Positions 18,415-27,255 of a stretch of 64,000 nt of DNA are shown here, one piece after another. The position numbers and the translations under genes are program-made. The DNA is from Streptomyces sp. NBC_00442 (GTDB taxonomy: Bacteria; Actinomycetota; Actinomycetes; Streptomycetales; Streptomycetaceae): assembly GCF_036014195.1 (NCBI RefSeq), contig NZ_CP107918.1, forward strand, positions 620,001 to 684,000, in the 5' to 3' direction. The notes beneath the pieces are model-generated. The model ran no database searches and had not been told where the DNA came from. It saw only the letters and a list, made by a program, of their open reading frames with translations. Each line of letters opens with the position of its first letter. Position 1 is the stretch's first letter.

Positions 18415-18870
18415 TCAGCCGTGGGGGGTGTTCTGCGCGGTGCCCTGCGGGGCGGGGATACGGGCGTGCGGGCTGCGTTGCTGGTCGCTGCCGGGAACGG
18501 GGGCCGAGGCATCGGCACCCAGGGCCACGATCCGGTTGTCTCCGTCCACGTGCACCACCCTGGGCTTGAACGCGCGCGCCTCGACGTCGTCGATCTGGGC
18601 GTAACTGATGAGGATCACCAGGTCACCGGGGTGTACGAGGTGGGCGGCGGCCCCGTTGATGCCGATGACGCCGGAGCCGCGCTCGCCCTCGATGACGTAC
18701 GTCTCCAGGCGGCTGCCGTTGTCGATGTCGACGATGTGGACCAGCTCACCGGGGAGCAGGTCGGCCGCCTCCATCAATTCGGCATCCACGGTCACCGAGC
18801 CCACGTAGTGCAGATCGGCCTGGGTCACGGTGGCTCTGTGGATCTTGGACTTGAACATGGTGCGTATCAT
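18415..18870 (-). CDS. panD: Aspartate 1-alpha-decarboxylase proenzyme
   Basis: A 151-residue pyruvoyl enzyme that makes beta-alanine for pantothenate/CoA. ATG 18870 ([16 protein letters not shown]) has GGAG seven bases upstream. The self-cleavage site is the Gly-Ser in [10 protein letters not shown], where the Ser becomes the pyruvoyl group. Conserved [22 protein letters not shown] and [11 protein letters not shown] follow. The C-terminus is extended by about 20 residues beyond the usual length. The other pan genes are not next door. The leader contains alternative hairpins (listed separately). Confidence 0.96.
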   Translation of the reverse strand: MIRTMFKSKIHRATVTQADLHYVGSVTVDAELMEAADLLPGELVHIVDIDNGSRLETYVIEGERGSGVIGINGAAAHLVHPGDLVILISYAQIDDVEARAFKPRVVHVDGDNRIVALGADASAPVPGSDQQRSPHARIPAPQGTAQNTPHG

Positions 18871-18884
18871 CGAGGCACTCCTGG

Positions 18885-18914
18885 ACGCAGGCTCCCTGCC
18901 TGCGTTTTTGCAGG
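18885..18914 (-). promoter_or_regulatory. Mutually exclusive hairpins in the panD leader
   Basis: In the minus-strand RNA, CCTGC (18914-18910), AAAAAC, GCAGG can form one stem, while ACGCAGG and CCTGCGT (18905-18885, 7-bp stem) form another using the same central segment. The second stem ends a few bases before the GGAG ribosome site. This could be an attenuator or simple coincidence. Confidence 0.35.
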
Positions 18915-19194
18915 TCAAGGGCGGTTTCTCAACTTTACAACGAGTCGCACCGGACAGCGATCCCCAGGTTCTCCAGGACTCGCGCTGACCACTCGCCGAC
19001 TTCGCTGACGCGCCGTCAGGCGAATGAAGGAGAGCTTCGCCCGCCCTCCTGGACACCACCGCGACGACGGCACAAGCCTACGCAGCACCCTGCGAAGGAT
19101 GTCCGTGATCACCGTCACTCCGGCGGTCCCGGCAGCACCACCGGCACCATCACCGTCGTGACGAGCGACAGCAGCGACAACTCAGCAGACCGGA
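18915..19194. other. Intergenic region, no convincing gene
   Basis: The region is relatively low in GC at 18925-18945 (TTTCTCAACTTTACAACGAG), probably the panD promoter. A 45-codon plus-strand frame at 19024-19161 and a minus-strand frame at 18915-19118 have neither clear ribosome sites nor recognisable products. Confidence 0.4.
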
Positions 19195-19542
19195 TCAGGC
19201 CATCGGGTTCTCCAGCAGGGTCACCAGGTTGCCGTCCGGGTCCTCCAAGGCGGCGAACCGGGCACGTTCACCGCCGGTTTGCACCGGTCCCGCCGTGAGA
19301 CCGCGCTCCGCCAGCTCGGACAGCGCCTCGTCCAACGCGGGCACCTCCAGATTGAGCAGCGTCGAGCCGGCGTGCGTCGGGTCCTCGAAGACCTGGAGCC
19401 AACCGCTCGCGGTGAGATGCCAGTCGGCCAGTGACGGCATCGGCCGAAGGTCCGCCGGGCGGCCCAGCAGCCGTTCATACCAGGCCACCGCGATGTCGAT
19501 GTTCCGTACCGGAGAGACCATCAGTACGCGAGTCACGTCCAT
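19195..19542 (-). CDS. VOC-fold (glyoxalase/bleomycin-resistance-like) protein
   Basis: A 115-residue protein with two beta-alpha-beta-beta-beta modules: VTRVLMVSPVRNIDIAVAWYERLLG and VPALDEALSELAERGL...FAALEDPDGNLVTLLEN. The metal-ligand Glu of the second module is in VTLLE. Start chosen at ATG 19542; GTG 19551 is the alternative. Metal-dependent lyase, dioxygenase and ligand-sequestering members exist, and nothing here specifies which. Single gene, same strand as the aldo/keto reductase 176 bp upstream. Confidence 0.85.
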   Translation of the reverse strand: MDVTRVLMVSPVRNIDIAVAWYERLLGRPADLRPMPSLADWHLTASGWLQVFEDPTHAGSTLLNLEVPALDEALSELAERGLTAGPVQTGGERARFAALEDPDGNLVTLLENPMA

Positions 19543-19718
19543 GAGAATCACCTGCTTCCACAGCGCGTTCAGGGTGCTTGCTCCACTGCAGACAACACCC
19601 GGAGCCAGAACTCATCGGGGCATCCCACGCCGGACGGGAAGCCCCCTCACTCGCCATCTGGAGCGCAGCCTTCAGCGCCAGGCACCCGCATCGCCGTTCG
19701 TCTCGGACCGTGAGCGGG

Positions 19719-20570
19719 TCAGGCGTCCACGCGGTGCCCCGCGAGCCGGGTGACCATCTCGGGGTCGTGATGGTCGAAGAACAGGGAGCCGCCCGTGTCG
19801 AGGCCGGCGATCCGGGCCATCTGCTCGTCGCTGAGCCGGAAGTCGAAGACGTCCATGTTCTCGGCCATGCGCTCGGCGTGCACGGACTTGGGGATGGCCA
19901 CGACGCCGCGCTGGGTCAGCCAACGCAGGACGACTTGGGCGACGGACTTGCCGTACTCCTTCCCGATCCCGGCGAGCAGCGGGTTGGCGAACAGGTCGTT
20001 CCTGCCTTCGGCGAAGCCGCCCCAGGACTGGATCTGCACCCCGTGCTCGCGCATGAGGTCCTGGTAGTCGGCGCGCTGGAAGAAGGGGTGGGTCTCGATC
20101 TGGTTGACGGCCGGGGCGATCTCGTTGTTGATGATCAGGTCGATCAGCCGGTCGGGGTAGAAGTTGGCGACGCCGATCGCCTTGGTCAGGCCCTCTCGGT
20201 TGAGGGCCTCCATGGCGCGCCACTGGCCGTAGACGTCACCGAAGGGCTGGTGCATCAAGTACAGGTCGAGGTGGTCCAGGCCCAGCTTGTTCAGGGACGT
20301 CTCGAAGGCGCGCTTGGTGTTCTCCTCGGCGGGGGCGTCCTGGACCCACAGCTTGGTGGTGACGAACAGGTCGCCGCGCGGAACACCGCCGGCCTTGATG
20401 GCGCGGCCCACGGCTTCTTCGTTGCCGTAGGCGGCGGCGGTGTCCAGCAGGCGGTAGCCGGCGGCCAGGGCATCGGAGACGGCGCGCTCGGTGTTCTCGG
20501 CGGGGATCTGGTAGACGCCGAAGCCGAGGAGCGGCATTTCGACGCCGTTGTTGAGGGTGACGGTCTCCAT
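19719..20570 (-). CDS. Aldo/keto reductase (2,5-diketogluconate reductase-like)
   Basis: A 283-residue NADPH-dependent reductase. The catalytic tetrad is visible: Asp and Tyr in [12 protein letters not shown], Lys in [10 protein letters not shown], His in [20 protein letters not shown] and QIETHPFFQ fit AKR subfamilies 3/5. ATG 20570 follows AAGGA. A decayed MarR-type regulator gene lies divergently next to it, suggesting the reductase was once controlled by it. Substrate range is typically broad carbonyls. Confidence 0.92.
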   Translation of the reverse strand: METVTLNNGVEMPLLGFGVYQIPAENTERAVSDALAAGYRLLDTAAAYGNEEAVGRAIKAGGVPRGDLFVTTKLWVQDAPAEENTKRAFETSLNKLGLDHLDLYLMHQPFGDVYGQWRAMEALNREGLTKAIGVANFYPDRLIDLIINNEIAPAVNQIETHPFFQRADYQDLMREHGVQIQSWGGFAEGRNDLFANPLLAGIGKEYGKSVAQVVLRWLTQRGVVAIPKSVHAERMAENMDVFDFRLSDEQMARIAGLDTGGSLFFDHHDPEMVTRLAGHRVDA

Positions 20571-20782
20571 GAGCGGATGTCCTTCGCTGTCGGCGTGGGG
20601 GCGGGCGTTCGGGAGCGGACGAAGGCCTTGAGGAGGTCGGTGCCGTTGCCCCCAGTCTCCCCGCGTCCGGCGGGTCGTGCCGGTCGGAGCCCGCCGGAGG
20701 ACGGGGCGCCGCCGCTGACCTCGCTGGGCGTGATCACGAGCCTGGGCATGGCGTCTCCGTCCAGGTCGCCGTGAGCTGAAGG

Positions 20783-21090
20783 TCCGTGGGCGAGCTCGCG
20801 GACCGCGTGCCCAGCGGCACGGCGTGCGCCACCAGAGCCAGAGCCGCACCGTGAAGGACTGGGAGAGCCTGGGCTTCGGCGCCCGGCGGGAGGACCCTCA
20901 AGACCGCCGTGGATTCCTGGTCACCCTCACCCAGGAGGGCCGCGCCGCGCTGGACAAGGACCGCAAGGCCGGACGCGACTGGGTCGCCCAGGCCGTCGAC
21001 GCACTCCCGAGCCCGGACGAACAGATCCAGCTCGCCGCCCTGCCGCACCTCCTGGACCGGCTGTCCGACTACGGCGACAGACGGGGATGA
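20783..21090 (+). pseudogene. Remnant of a MarR-family regulator gene
   Basis: The plus strand from 20824 encodes [43 protein letters not shown], the recognition helix and wing of a MarR protein, but the N-terminal dimerisation and first HTH helices are missing. Just upstream, in another frame (from 20783), SVGELADRV matches the preceding MarR helix, so a frameshift lies between about 20805 and 20825, and everything earlier is lost before the aldo/keto reductase promoter. No ribosome site precedes the surviving frame. Confidence 0.75.
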
Positions 21091-21116
21091 TCCTTCACGT
21101 GGTCGCGGCGGTCTAA

Positions 21117-21145
21117 TGAACTCCCGTACTGAGTACGGGAGTTCA
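21117..21145. terminator. 13-bp hairpin overlapping the LysE stop codon
   Basis: TGAACTCCCGTAC - TGA - GTACGGGAGTTCA, perfect. It lies 27 bp past the MarR remnant and its right arm includes the stop codon (TCA at 21143-21145) of the converging LysE gene. Confidence 0.7.
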
Positions 21146-21781
21146 GTCGGATCCGAGGGCCAGCCTCGCGGCGAGTCCGGCGAAGACCGTGCCGCTGAAG
21201 AGGTCGAGTCCCCGTGCCACCCGGCGGCTTCGTCGCAGCAGCGACGAGAGCCGGCCGGACAGCAGGCCGACGCAGGCGTCGACGGCCAGCCCCACCAGGA
21301 CCAACGTGAGCCCGAGGATCAGGAGTTGACCCACCCCGTGGCCGAGATCCGGGTTGACGAACTGGGGCAGGAAGGCCACGTTGAAAAGGATCACCTTCGG
21401 GTTGAGCACATTGGTCACGGCCCCTTGCCGGAACGTCCGGACCCGCCCCGGGACGGGACGCGCGACGGCCGTGGCCTCGTCGTCACCGGGGCCCGACCGG
21501 TGACGGAACGCCTGAACCGCGAGGTAGAGGAGATAGGCCGCGCCGACCCAGCGCAGGGCGTGGTAAAGCGACGGCAGTGACATGAAGAGCGCGGAGAGAC
21601 CCAGCGCGGCGGCGCCCGCGTGCACCAGGGCGCCGAACGCCACCCCCAGGGCCGCCATCAGGCCCGTGGCGGGCCCGCCGCGTCCCCCCATGGCCACGAT
21701 GAACATCATGTCGGGCCCCGGAGTGATGCACAGGGCGAACGCGGCGGCCAGGAACGTCAGGTACAGAGATGTATCGACCAT
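21143..21781 (-). CDS. LysE/RhtB family amino-acid exporter
   Basis: A 212-residue membrane protein with about six hydrophobic segments. The family signature ALCITPGPDMMFIVA and the TNVLNPKVILFNVAFLPQF motif are clear. Start taken at ATG 21781 (MVDTSLYLTFLAAAF), the usual family position; two further ATGs lie just upstream and no strong ribosome site separates them. It exports amino acids or homoserine-lactone-type molecules in characterised relatives. It follows the GMC oxidoreductase on the same strand after 110 bp containing two copies of CTCACCGCCCCGCGTCC-like sequence. Confidence 0.9.
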   Translation of the reverse strand: MVDTSLYLTFLAAAFALCITPGPDMMFIVAMGGRGGPATGLMAALGVAFGALVHAGAAALGLSALFMSLPSLYHALRWVGAAYLLYLAVQAFRHRSGPGDDEATAVARPVPGRVRTFRQGAVTNVLNPKVILFNVAFLPQFVNPDLGHGVGQLLILGLTLVLVGLAVDACVGLLSGRLSSLLRRSRRVARGLDLFSGTVFAGLAARLALGSD

Positions 21782-21891
21782 GGCCGCCATGCTGATCAGA
21801 GCGCCCGCGCACGGCGACCCAATTCCGAGGGGTGAGACACGGGCCGCCGACCGTCCGTGCACGGGGCGGGTCCGTCACCGCCCCGCGTCCC

Positions 21892-23445
21892 TCACCGCCC
21901 CGCGTCCTCCTTCAGCATGTCGGCGCACTTCTCGCCGATCATCATCGTCGTGATGCACGGGTTGACGGTGACGAGGTCCGGCATCGCGGAGCCGTCGGCG
22001 ACCCGCAGGTTCTGGATTCCCTTGACGCGCAGCCGGGCGTCGAGCGGGGCGGTCGGGTCGTCGTCCGCGCCCATCTTCACCGTGCAGGACGGGTGGTAGA
22101 CGGTGTTGTGCGTCGTGGTGATGTAGTCGAGCAGCTCGTCGTCGCTCCGCACGCCGGGCCCCGGCGCGAGTTCGGCCCCCGCCCACGGCGCGAGCGCGGG
22201 CTGTGCGGCGATCTCGCGGGCCAGCCGCAGCCCGTGCGTCATCACGCGCACGTCGTGCTCGTCCGTGAAGTACCGCGGGTCGACGCGCGGCTTGTCCCGG
22301 AAGTCGCGGGTACGCAGCCGCACGGTGCCGCGCGAACGCGCGCGGGTGACGTTGGGGGTGAGACAGAACGCGTTCTCGCTCGTCGGGTAGCCACGCCGGT
22401 AGGTGTTCATGTCGAACGGCATCGAGCCGTAGTGATACATCAGGTCGGGCCGGTCCAGGCCGGGGACGGTGTCGACGAAGATGCCGATCTCCCACCACTG
22501 CTGGGACGTGGTCACCATGGGCCGCTTGGCCTCCCACATGATGACGCCCTCCGGATGGTCCTGGAGGTTCTCCCCCACACCGGGCGCGTCCACGACCGGG
22601 TCCACGCCCACGTCCCGCAGGTGGCCGGCCGGCCCGATGCCCGAGAGCATCAGGAGCTTGGGCGTGTCGATCGCGCCGCAGCTCACGATCGTCTCGCGGC
22701 GCGCGGTGACCGTACGGGAGTGGACCAGGTCCGGGTCGAGATAGGCGGCGCCGGTGCAGCGCCGGTCGGCGTCGATCAGCAGATGCTTGGCACGGACTCC
22801 GGTGCGCACCTCCAGGTTCGGCCGCTTGCCGAGCACGGGATGCAGATAGGCGACGGAGGCCGACTGGCGCATGTTGTTCTCGTCGGAGTTGATCTGGAAC
22901 CATCCGGCGCCCCGCAGGACCGTCGTCCCGGTGTTGAAGGCGGTGGTGGGGATGGAGGCCTCCGCGCACGCCTTCAACAGGGCGCTGCCGCACGGGTCGT
23001 TGGGCTGGACGGTGCGGATCTTGACCGGGCCGGAGCGGCCGTGGTGGTCGCCGGGCCCGTCGTTGGTCTCAAGGCGCCGGTAGAGGGGGTAGGTGTCGGC
23101 CGCGCCCCAGCCCGAACAGCCCGCCGCTTCCCAGGCGTCGAGGTCCTCGGCGGGCGCCCAGAAGGCGATGCAGGAGTTGTGCGAGGAACAGCCGCCGAGT
23201 ACGCGGGCGCGGGCGTGCCGCATGTAGCTGTTGCCGTGCTCCTGCGGTTCGACGGGGTAGTCCCAGTCGTAGCCGGATTCGAGGAGCCCCATCCAGCGCT
23301 CCAGGCGCAGGACGTTGTCGTCGCCGACATCGCTCGGCCCCGCTTCCAGGAGGCAGACCGTGACCGACGGGTCCTCACTCAGCCGGGCGGCGACGACACA
23401 GCCGGCGGTGCCGCCGCCCACCACCACATAGTCGAACTCGTCCAC
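21892..23445 (-). CDS. betA: GMC oxidoreductase, choline dehydrogenase-like
   Basis: A 517-residue FAD enzyme. The Rossmann FAD site is DYVVVGGGTAGCVVAARLSE, the second GMC signature is near RVLGGCSSHNSCIAFWAP, and the active-site His-containing tail HNTVYHPSCTVKMG...LRVADGSAMPDLVTVNPCITTMMIGEKCAD is complete. GTG 23445 follows AAGGAG. It is the third gene of a minus-strand operon with an aldehyde dehydrogenase and an APC permease, which suggests choline to betaine aldehyde oxidation; other alcohols are possible for the family, so the symbol is by context. Confidence 0.85.
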   Translation of the reverse strand: MDEFDYVVVGGGTAGCVVAARLSEDPSVTVCLLEAGPSDVGDDNVLRLERWMGLLESGYDWDYPVEPQEHGNSYMRHARARVLGGCSSHNSCIAFWAPAEDLDAWEAAGCSGWGAADTYPLYRRLETNDGPGDHHGRSGPVKIRTVQPNDPCGSALLKACAEASIPTTAFNTGTTVLRGAGWFQINSDENNMRQSASVAYLHPVLGKRPNLEVRTGVRAKHLLIDADRRCTGAAYLDPDLVHSRTVTARRETIVSCGAIDTPKLLMLSGIGPAGHLRDVGVDPVVDAPGVGENLQDHPEGVIMWEAKRPMVTTSQQWWEIGIFVDTVPGLDRPDLMYHYGSMPFDMNTYRRGYPTSENAFCLTPNVTRARSRGTVRLRTRDFRDKPRVDPRYFTDEHDVRVMTHGLRLAREIAAQPALAPWAGAELAPGPGVRSDDELLDYITTTHNTVYHPSCTVKMGADDDPTAPLDARLRVKGIQNLRVADGSAMPDLVTVNPCITTMMIGEKCADMLKEDAGR

Positions 23446-23479
23446 GTCTGCTCCTTCGCGTCGGTCGGTCGTGGGGCCT

Positions 23480-25048
23480 CTACGGTGCGCCGTGGGCCAT
23501 GGGTTCCGAGGGGCCTCCGGCGGAGTGCTCGGCGAGGACTCCGGTCTGCTTGCGCTGGACGAACCAGTAGTAGAGGAACCCGCCGACCCCGACGACGCCG
23601 ACGAACAGGACGCCGCCCCAGCGCAGGTACCAGTGCTGCGGCCCGGTGGCGTTGTAGACCGCGGCGCGCGGCCACAGCAGGTTGACGGTCATCGCGGCGC
23701 CCCAGAGCACGGCCAGGATGTTGACGGGGATGCCGAACCTGCCGAGCGAGAAGCGGCCGGGCGATGTCGTCCAGCGGCCGCGGAGCCGCTGGATCAGCAG
23801 CGGGAGCGTCACCAGCAGATAGGCGATGTAGATCATCACGATGGCGATGCTGGTGACGACGGAGAAGATCTGCGGCTGGTTGATGTTGACGACCAGGATG
23901 ACGATGGCCACGATCCCGATCAGGCACGTGGCCAGGACGGGCGTCTGGAACCTCGGGCTGAGCCGGGCCAGCTTCGAGCCGCCCGGCAGGTTGTTGTCCC
24001 GGGCCATCGCGAACGCGAGGCGGAGTCCCGCCGTCTGCACCGACAGCGCGCACACGGTGATGGCGATGACGACGCACCACAGCACGACCACGCCGATGGT
24101 GTGGCCGAGCGCGGCCTTCACCACGTATTGCAGGCCGTCCACGGACAGCTCTTTCGCGTGCAGGTCGGGGGCGGCGAGCAGCGCGAACAGCAGGATCAGG
24201 CCGCCCAGCAGGAAGGAGGCGATCAGGGCGCGCAGGATGGCGCGCGGCGCGTTGCGGGCGGGGTCGATGGATTCCTCACCGAGCGAGGAGGCCGTGTCGA
24301 ATCCGTACATCACGTACGCCGAGGCGAGTGAGGCGGTCAGGAACGCGCCGAGGTAGCCGAGCGACTGCCCCTGTCCGTAGCCCTCGGTCTGCACGATGGC
24401 GCTCGGGCCGCGGGTGATGTGCGCGGCGAGCAGCCCGACGAGGACGACGGCCGCGACCAGCTCGATGAAGACGCCCGCGGAGTTGATGGTGGCCATCAGC
24501 TTGACGCCGAACGCGTTGACGACGGTCGTGAAGAGGATCAGGATCGTGCCGAGCAGCACCGCGTTGGCGGCCTTGTCGTACTTGCCGGTGCCGTCGCCGA
24601 TGATCTGGAAGACGCTGGAGATCTGAGGGAGCGTCAGCTGGTAGGCGAGGGCGACGGCCGCCAGCGACACCATGGTCGCGACCGTCATCATCCAGCCCGC
24701 GAGCCAGCCGACGTGCGGGCCGCCGGAGTGCTTGGACCAGTTGTAGACCGACCCCGCGACGGGGAAACGGGCGGCGAGTTCGCAGAAGCACAGGGCCACC
24801 ATCAGCTGCCCCAGGAAGACCATCGGCCAGGACCACCAGTAGGCGGGCCCGCCGAAGCTCACGCCGAAGTAGAACAGCTGGAAGGTGCCGGTCAGGATGG
24901 AGATGTAGCTGATGCCGGCGGCGAAGGTGTGGAAGTTGCCGAGCGTCCGCTTGAGTCCGGGCTTGTAGCCCAGCTCGGTCAGGGCCGCGTCTTGGTCGGA
25001 GGACGCGTTCGTGGCCGGGTCGTCCGGGCCGGGCGGCATGTCCGCCAT
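23480..25048 (-). CDS. APC-family amino acid/choline permease
   Basis: A 522-residue transporter with about twelve hydrophobic segments; ATG 25048 follows GAGGAG. The N-terminal GYKPGLKRTLGNFHTFAAGISYISILTG and the GFDTASSLGEESIDPARNAPRAIL loop place it in the APC superfamily, in the branch containing GABA/choline-type permeases. Its position between betaine-aldehyde-type dehydrogenase and GMC dehydrogenase genes (34 and 52 bp gaps) suggests import of choline or a related amine. Single operon with both. Confidence 0.88.
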   Translation of the reverse strand: MADMPPGPDDPATNASSDQDAALTELGYKPGLKRTLGNFHTFAAGISYISILTGTFQLFYFGVSFGGPAYWWSWPMVFLGQLMVALCFCELAARFPVAGSVYNWSKHSGGPHVGWLAGWMMTVATMVSLAAVALAYQLTLPQISSVFQIIGDGTGKYDKAANAVLLGTILILFTTVVNAFGVKLMATINSAGVFIELVAAVVLVGLLAAHITRGPSAIVQTEGYGQGQSLGYLGAFLTASLASAYVMYGFDTASSLGEESIDPARNAPRAILRALIASFLLGGLILLFALLAAPDLHAKELSVDGLQYVVKAALGHTIGVVVLWCVVIAITVCALSVQTAGLRLAFAMARDNNLPGGSKLARLSPRFQTPVLATCLIGIVAIVILVVNINQPQIFSVVTSIAIVMIYIAYLLVTLPLLIQRLRGRWTTSPGRFSLGRFGIPVNILAVLWGAAMTVNLLWPRAAVYNATGPQHWYLRWGGVLFVGVVGVGGFLYYWFVQRKQTGVLAEHSAGGPSEPMAHGAP

Positions 25049-25100
25049 GGCAGGTCTCCTCGTTCCGTACGGGCAGGGGGCAGCGCTTCGCAGGACGGGA

Positions 25101-26570
25101 TCAGTCGAACCAGCGCTGCGGTTCGGCCGCGGTGTTGCGCCAGATGTGCTTGGCCTCGCTGTACTCGGCGAGGCCCGCGGGGCCCAGTTCACGGCCCACT
25201 CCGGACTGCTTCATGCCGCCCCATTCGGCCTGCGGGACATAGGGGTGGAAGTCGTTGATCCAGACGGTGCCGACCCTCAGGCCCGCGGCCACCCGGTGGG
25301 CCCGGCCCTCGTCGGTGGTCCACACGGCGCCCGCGAGTCCGTAGACGGTGTCGTTGGCCAGGGCCACCGCCTCGGCCTCGCCGCGGAACCGCTCGACCGT
25401 CACCACCGGGCCGAACGACTCGTCCTGGACCACGGACATCTGCGGGGTGCACTCGTCGAGGATGGTCGGCGGGTAGTAGAAGCCGTTCGCGAGCGCCGGG
25501 TCGTCGGGCCGCGCGCCGCCGAGCCGCAGGACGGCGCCTTCGGCGACACCGGCGGCTACGTACGCCTCGACCTTGTCGCGGTGCGCGGCAGAGATGAGGG
25601 GGCCGGTGCGCGCGTGTTCGTCGAAGGGGCCGCCCATGCGGATCCGCCCGGCGCGCTCCACGAGTTCGGAGACGAAGCGGTCGTGCAGCTCGTCCTCGAC
25701 CAGGAGCCGGGCGCCCGCCGAGCAGACCTGTCCCGAGTGCAGGAAGACGGCCATGAGCGCGTAGTCCACGGCGGTGTCGAAGTCCGCGTCCGCGAAGACG
25801 ATGTTGGGGTTCTTGCCGCCGAGTTCGAGGGCGATCTTCTTCACGGTGGGCGCGGCGGCCGCCATGATGCTCCGCCCGGTGGCCAGGCCACCGGTGAAGG
25901 AGACCAGATCGACCCGCTCGTCCGTGGTCAGGGGCGCGCCGACGACCGCTCCGGTGCCCAGGATCAGGTTGGCGGCCCCGTCCGGAAGGCCCGCCTCCTG
26001 GAGGAGCCCCATCAGGAGGATCGCGGTGTGCGGTGTGAGCTCGCTCGGCTTGAGCACGAAGGTGTTGCCGGCGGCGAGCGCGGGCGCGACCTTCCACGCG
26101 GTCTGCAGCAGCGGGTAGTTCCACGGGGTGATCAGGGAGCAGACGCCCACGGGTTCGTGGACGACGCGGCTGTCGACGGTCGGGGTGCCGGTGTCGACGA
26201 TCCGGTCCGTGCCCCCGGCCGCGGCGAGGTTGCCGAAGTAGCGGAAGCAGTTCGCGATGTCGTCCATGTCGTACTCGGACTCGACCAGGCGCTTGCCGGT
26301 GTCGAGCGACTCCGCACGGGCGAAAGCGGCCTTGTCGCGTACGAGGAGGTCGGCGACCCGGAGCAGCAGCGCGGCCCGGTCCGCGACGGGTGTGCGCGGC
26401 CACGGGCCCCGGTCGAACGCGTCACGGGCGGCGGCCACGGCTGCGGCCGCGTCCTGCGGTCCCGCCTCGTCCACCTGGGCGACCAGCGTGCCGTCGGCGG
26501 GGCACCTGATCTCCCGCGTGTGCCCTTGCGCGGCCGCCGTCCACCGGCCGGCGATGAACAGCTCGGGCAT
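25101..26570 (-). CDS. betB: NAD(P)-dependent aldehyde dehydrogenase, betaine aldehyde type
   Basis: A 489-residue ALDH; ATG 26570 follows GGAGG. Catalytic Glu is in ELGGKNPNIV, catalytic Cys in HSGQVCSAGARL, and the cofactor loop reads FTGGLATGRSIM. TPWNYPLLQTAWKVAPALAAGNTFVLKPSE is typical. First gene of the operon with permease and GMC dehydrogenase, giving a coherent route choline to betaine aldehyde to glycine betaine, an osmoprotectant. gamma-Aminobutyraldehyde or other aldehydes cannot be excluded. Confidence 0.87.
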   Translation of the reverse strand: MPELFIAGRWTAAAQGHTREIRCPADGTLVAQVDEAGPQDAAAAVAAARDAFDRGPWPRTPVADRAALLLRVADLLVRDKAAFARAESLDTGKRLVESEYDMDDIANCFRYFGNLAAAGGTDRIVDTGTPTVDSRVVHEPVGVCSLITPWNYPLLQTAWKVAPALAAGNTFVLKPSELTPHTAILLMGLLQEAGLPDGAANLILGTGAVVGAPLTTDERVDLVSFTGGLATGRSIMAAAAPTVKKIALELGGKNPNIVFADADFDTAVDYALMAVFLHSGQVCSAGARLLVEDELHDRFVSELVERAGRIRMGGPFDEHARTGPLISAAHRDKVEAYVAAGVAEGAVLRLGGARPDDPALANGFYYPPTILDECTPQMSVVQDESFGPVVTVERFRGEAEAVALANDTVYGLAGAVWTTDEGRAHRVAAGLRVGTVWINDFHPYVPQAEWGGMKQSGVGRELGPAGLAEYSEAKHIWRNTAAEPQRWFD

Positions 26571-26635
26571 GGCAATCCTCCAGGTCAGGCCCTACGGCAC
26601 GGCCGGCATGCGGATGCCTTCCGGTGCGGCACGGC

Positions 26636-26650
26636 CCGTCGTCACGACGG
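26636..26650. promoter_or_regulatory. CCGTCGT-C-ACGACGG palindrome upstream of the choline-type operon
   Basis: Perfect 7-bp arms around a single base, 66 bp before the aldehyde dehydrogenase start, within the 259-bp region 26571-26829 that has no gene. A regulator binding here would fit operator position; no BetI-like gene is adjacent. Confidence 0.45.
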
Positions 26651-26829
26651 ACGGTTGACCTGTCAGACGTAACACGGCCAGGACCGGCGCGCACGGCGGC
26701 CCGCACCGCCGCCCCGACGGACCGCGGTCGTTTCCCGGTCGGCCGGGGCCCGCACCCCGAAGTACTCGGGCTGCGGGGGACGCGCCGCGAGGTGCCTCGG
26801 GCGCGCGGGGGCACACGCCCCGACCTGTC

Positions 26830-27123
26830 TCAGGCGTGCGCGTGGCCCGGCGCGGCGGTCCCGCGGGAGGCCGCATGGTGCGCGACGCGCGCCGAACCGC
26901 GGGCCTTGAGGCGCTGCAGCCACAAGGACGCGAGGCCGAGGAGGCCGCTGAAGATGGCCAGGAGCAGGGCCGACACCCACATCTGCCGACTGCCGGGGGA
27001 CTGCCAAGCCGTCCAGGCGGTCGACGCGGCCCACAGGGTGAGACCCACGGCGTAGAAGGCACGGACCTGGCGCAGTTGCCGCACGGCCCGCAGGGACATG
27101 ACGAGTTCGGTCTTGGCTGCCAT
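26830..27123 (-). CDS. Small two-helix membrane protein, unknown
   Basis: A 97-residue protein with two hydrophobic segments (VRAFYAVGLTLWAASTAWTAW and MWVSALLLAIFSGLLGLASLWL) and a basic, His-rich tail. Start taken at ATG 27123; ATG 27099 is an alternative and neither has a good ribosome site. I do not recognise the family. It is divergent from the substrate-binding protein gene at 27256, separated by 132 bp. Confidence 0.6.
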   Translation of the reverse strand: MAAKTELVMSLRAVRQLRQVRAFYAVGLTLWAASTAWTAWQSPGSRQMWVSALLLAIFSGLLGLASLWLQRLKARGSARVAHHAASRGTAAPGHAHA

Positions 27124-27255
27124 GCCGGGCCGTGTACCCCGGCGAGCGCCGCTCAACAGGCCGGTTTCGCCGTCATGGGCGCGGCTGTCCCGGTTGCCGG
27201 TGTCGTTGTGCGGCCCGGGGATATTCGCTTGCTCGCCCGTCCGGGCGCCGGTGCA

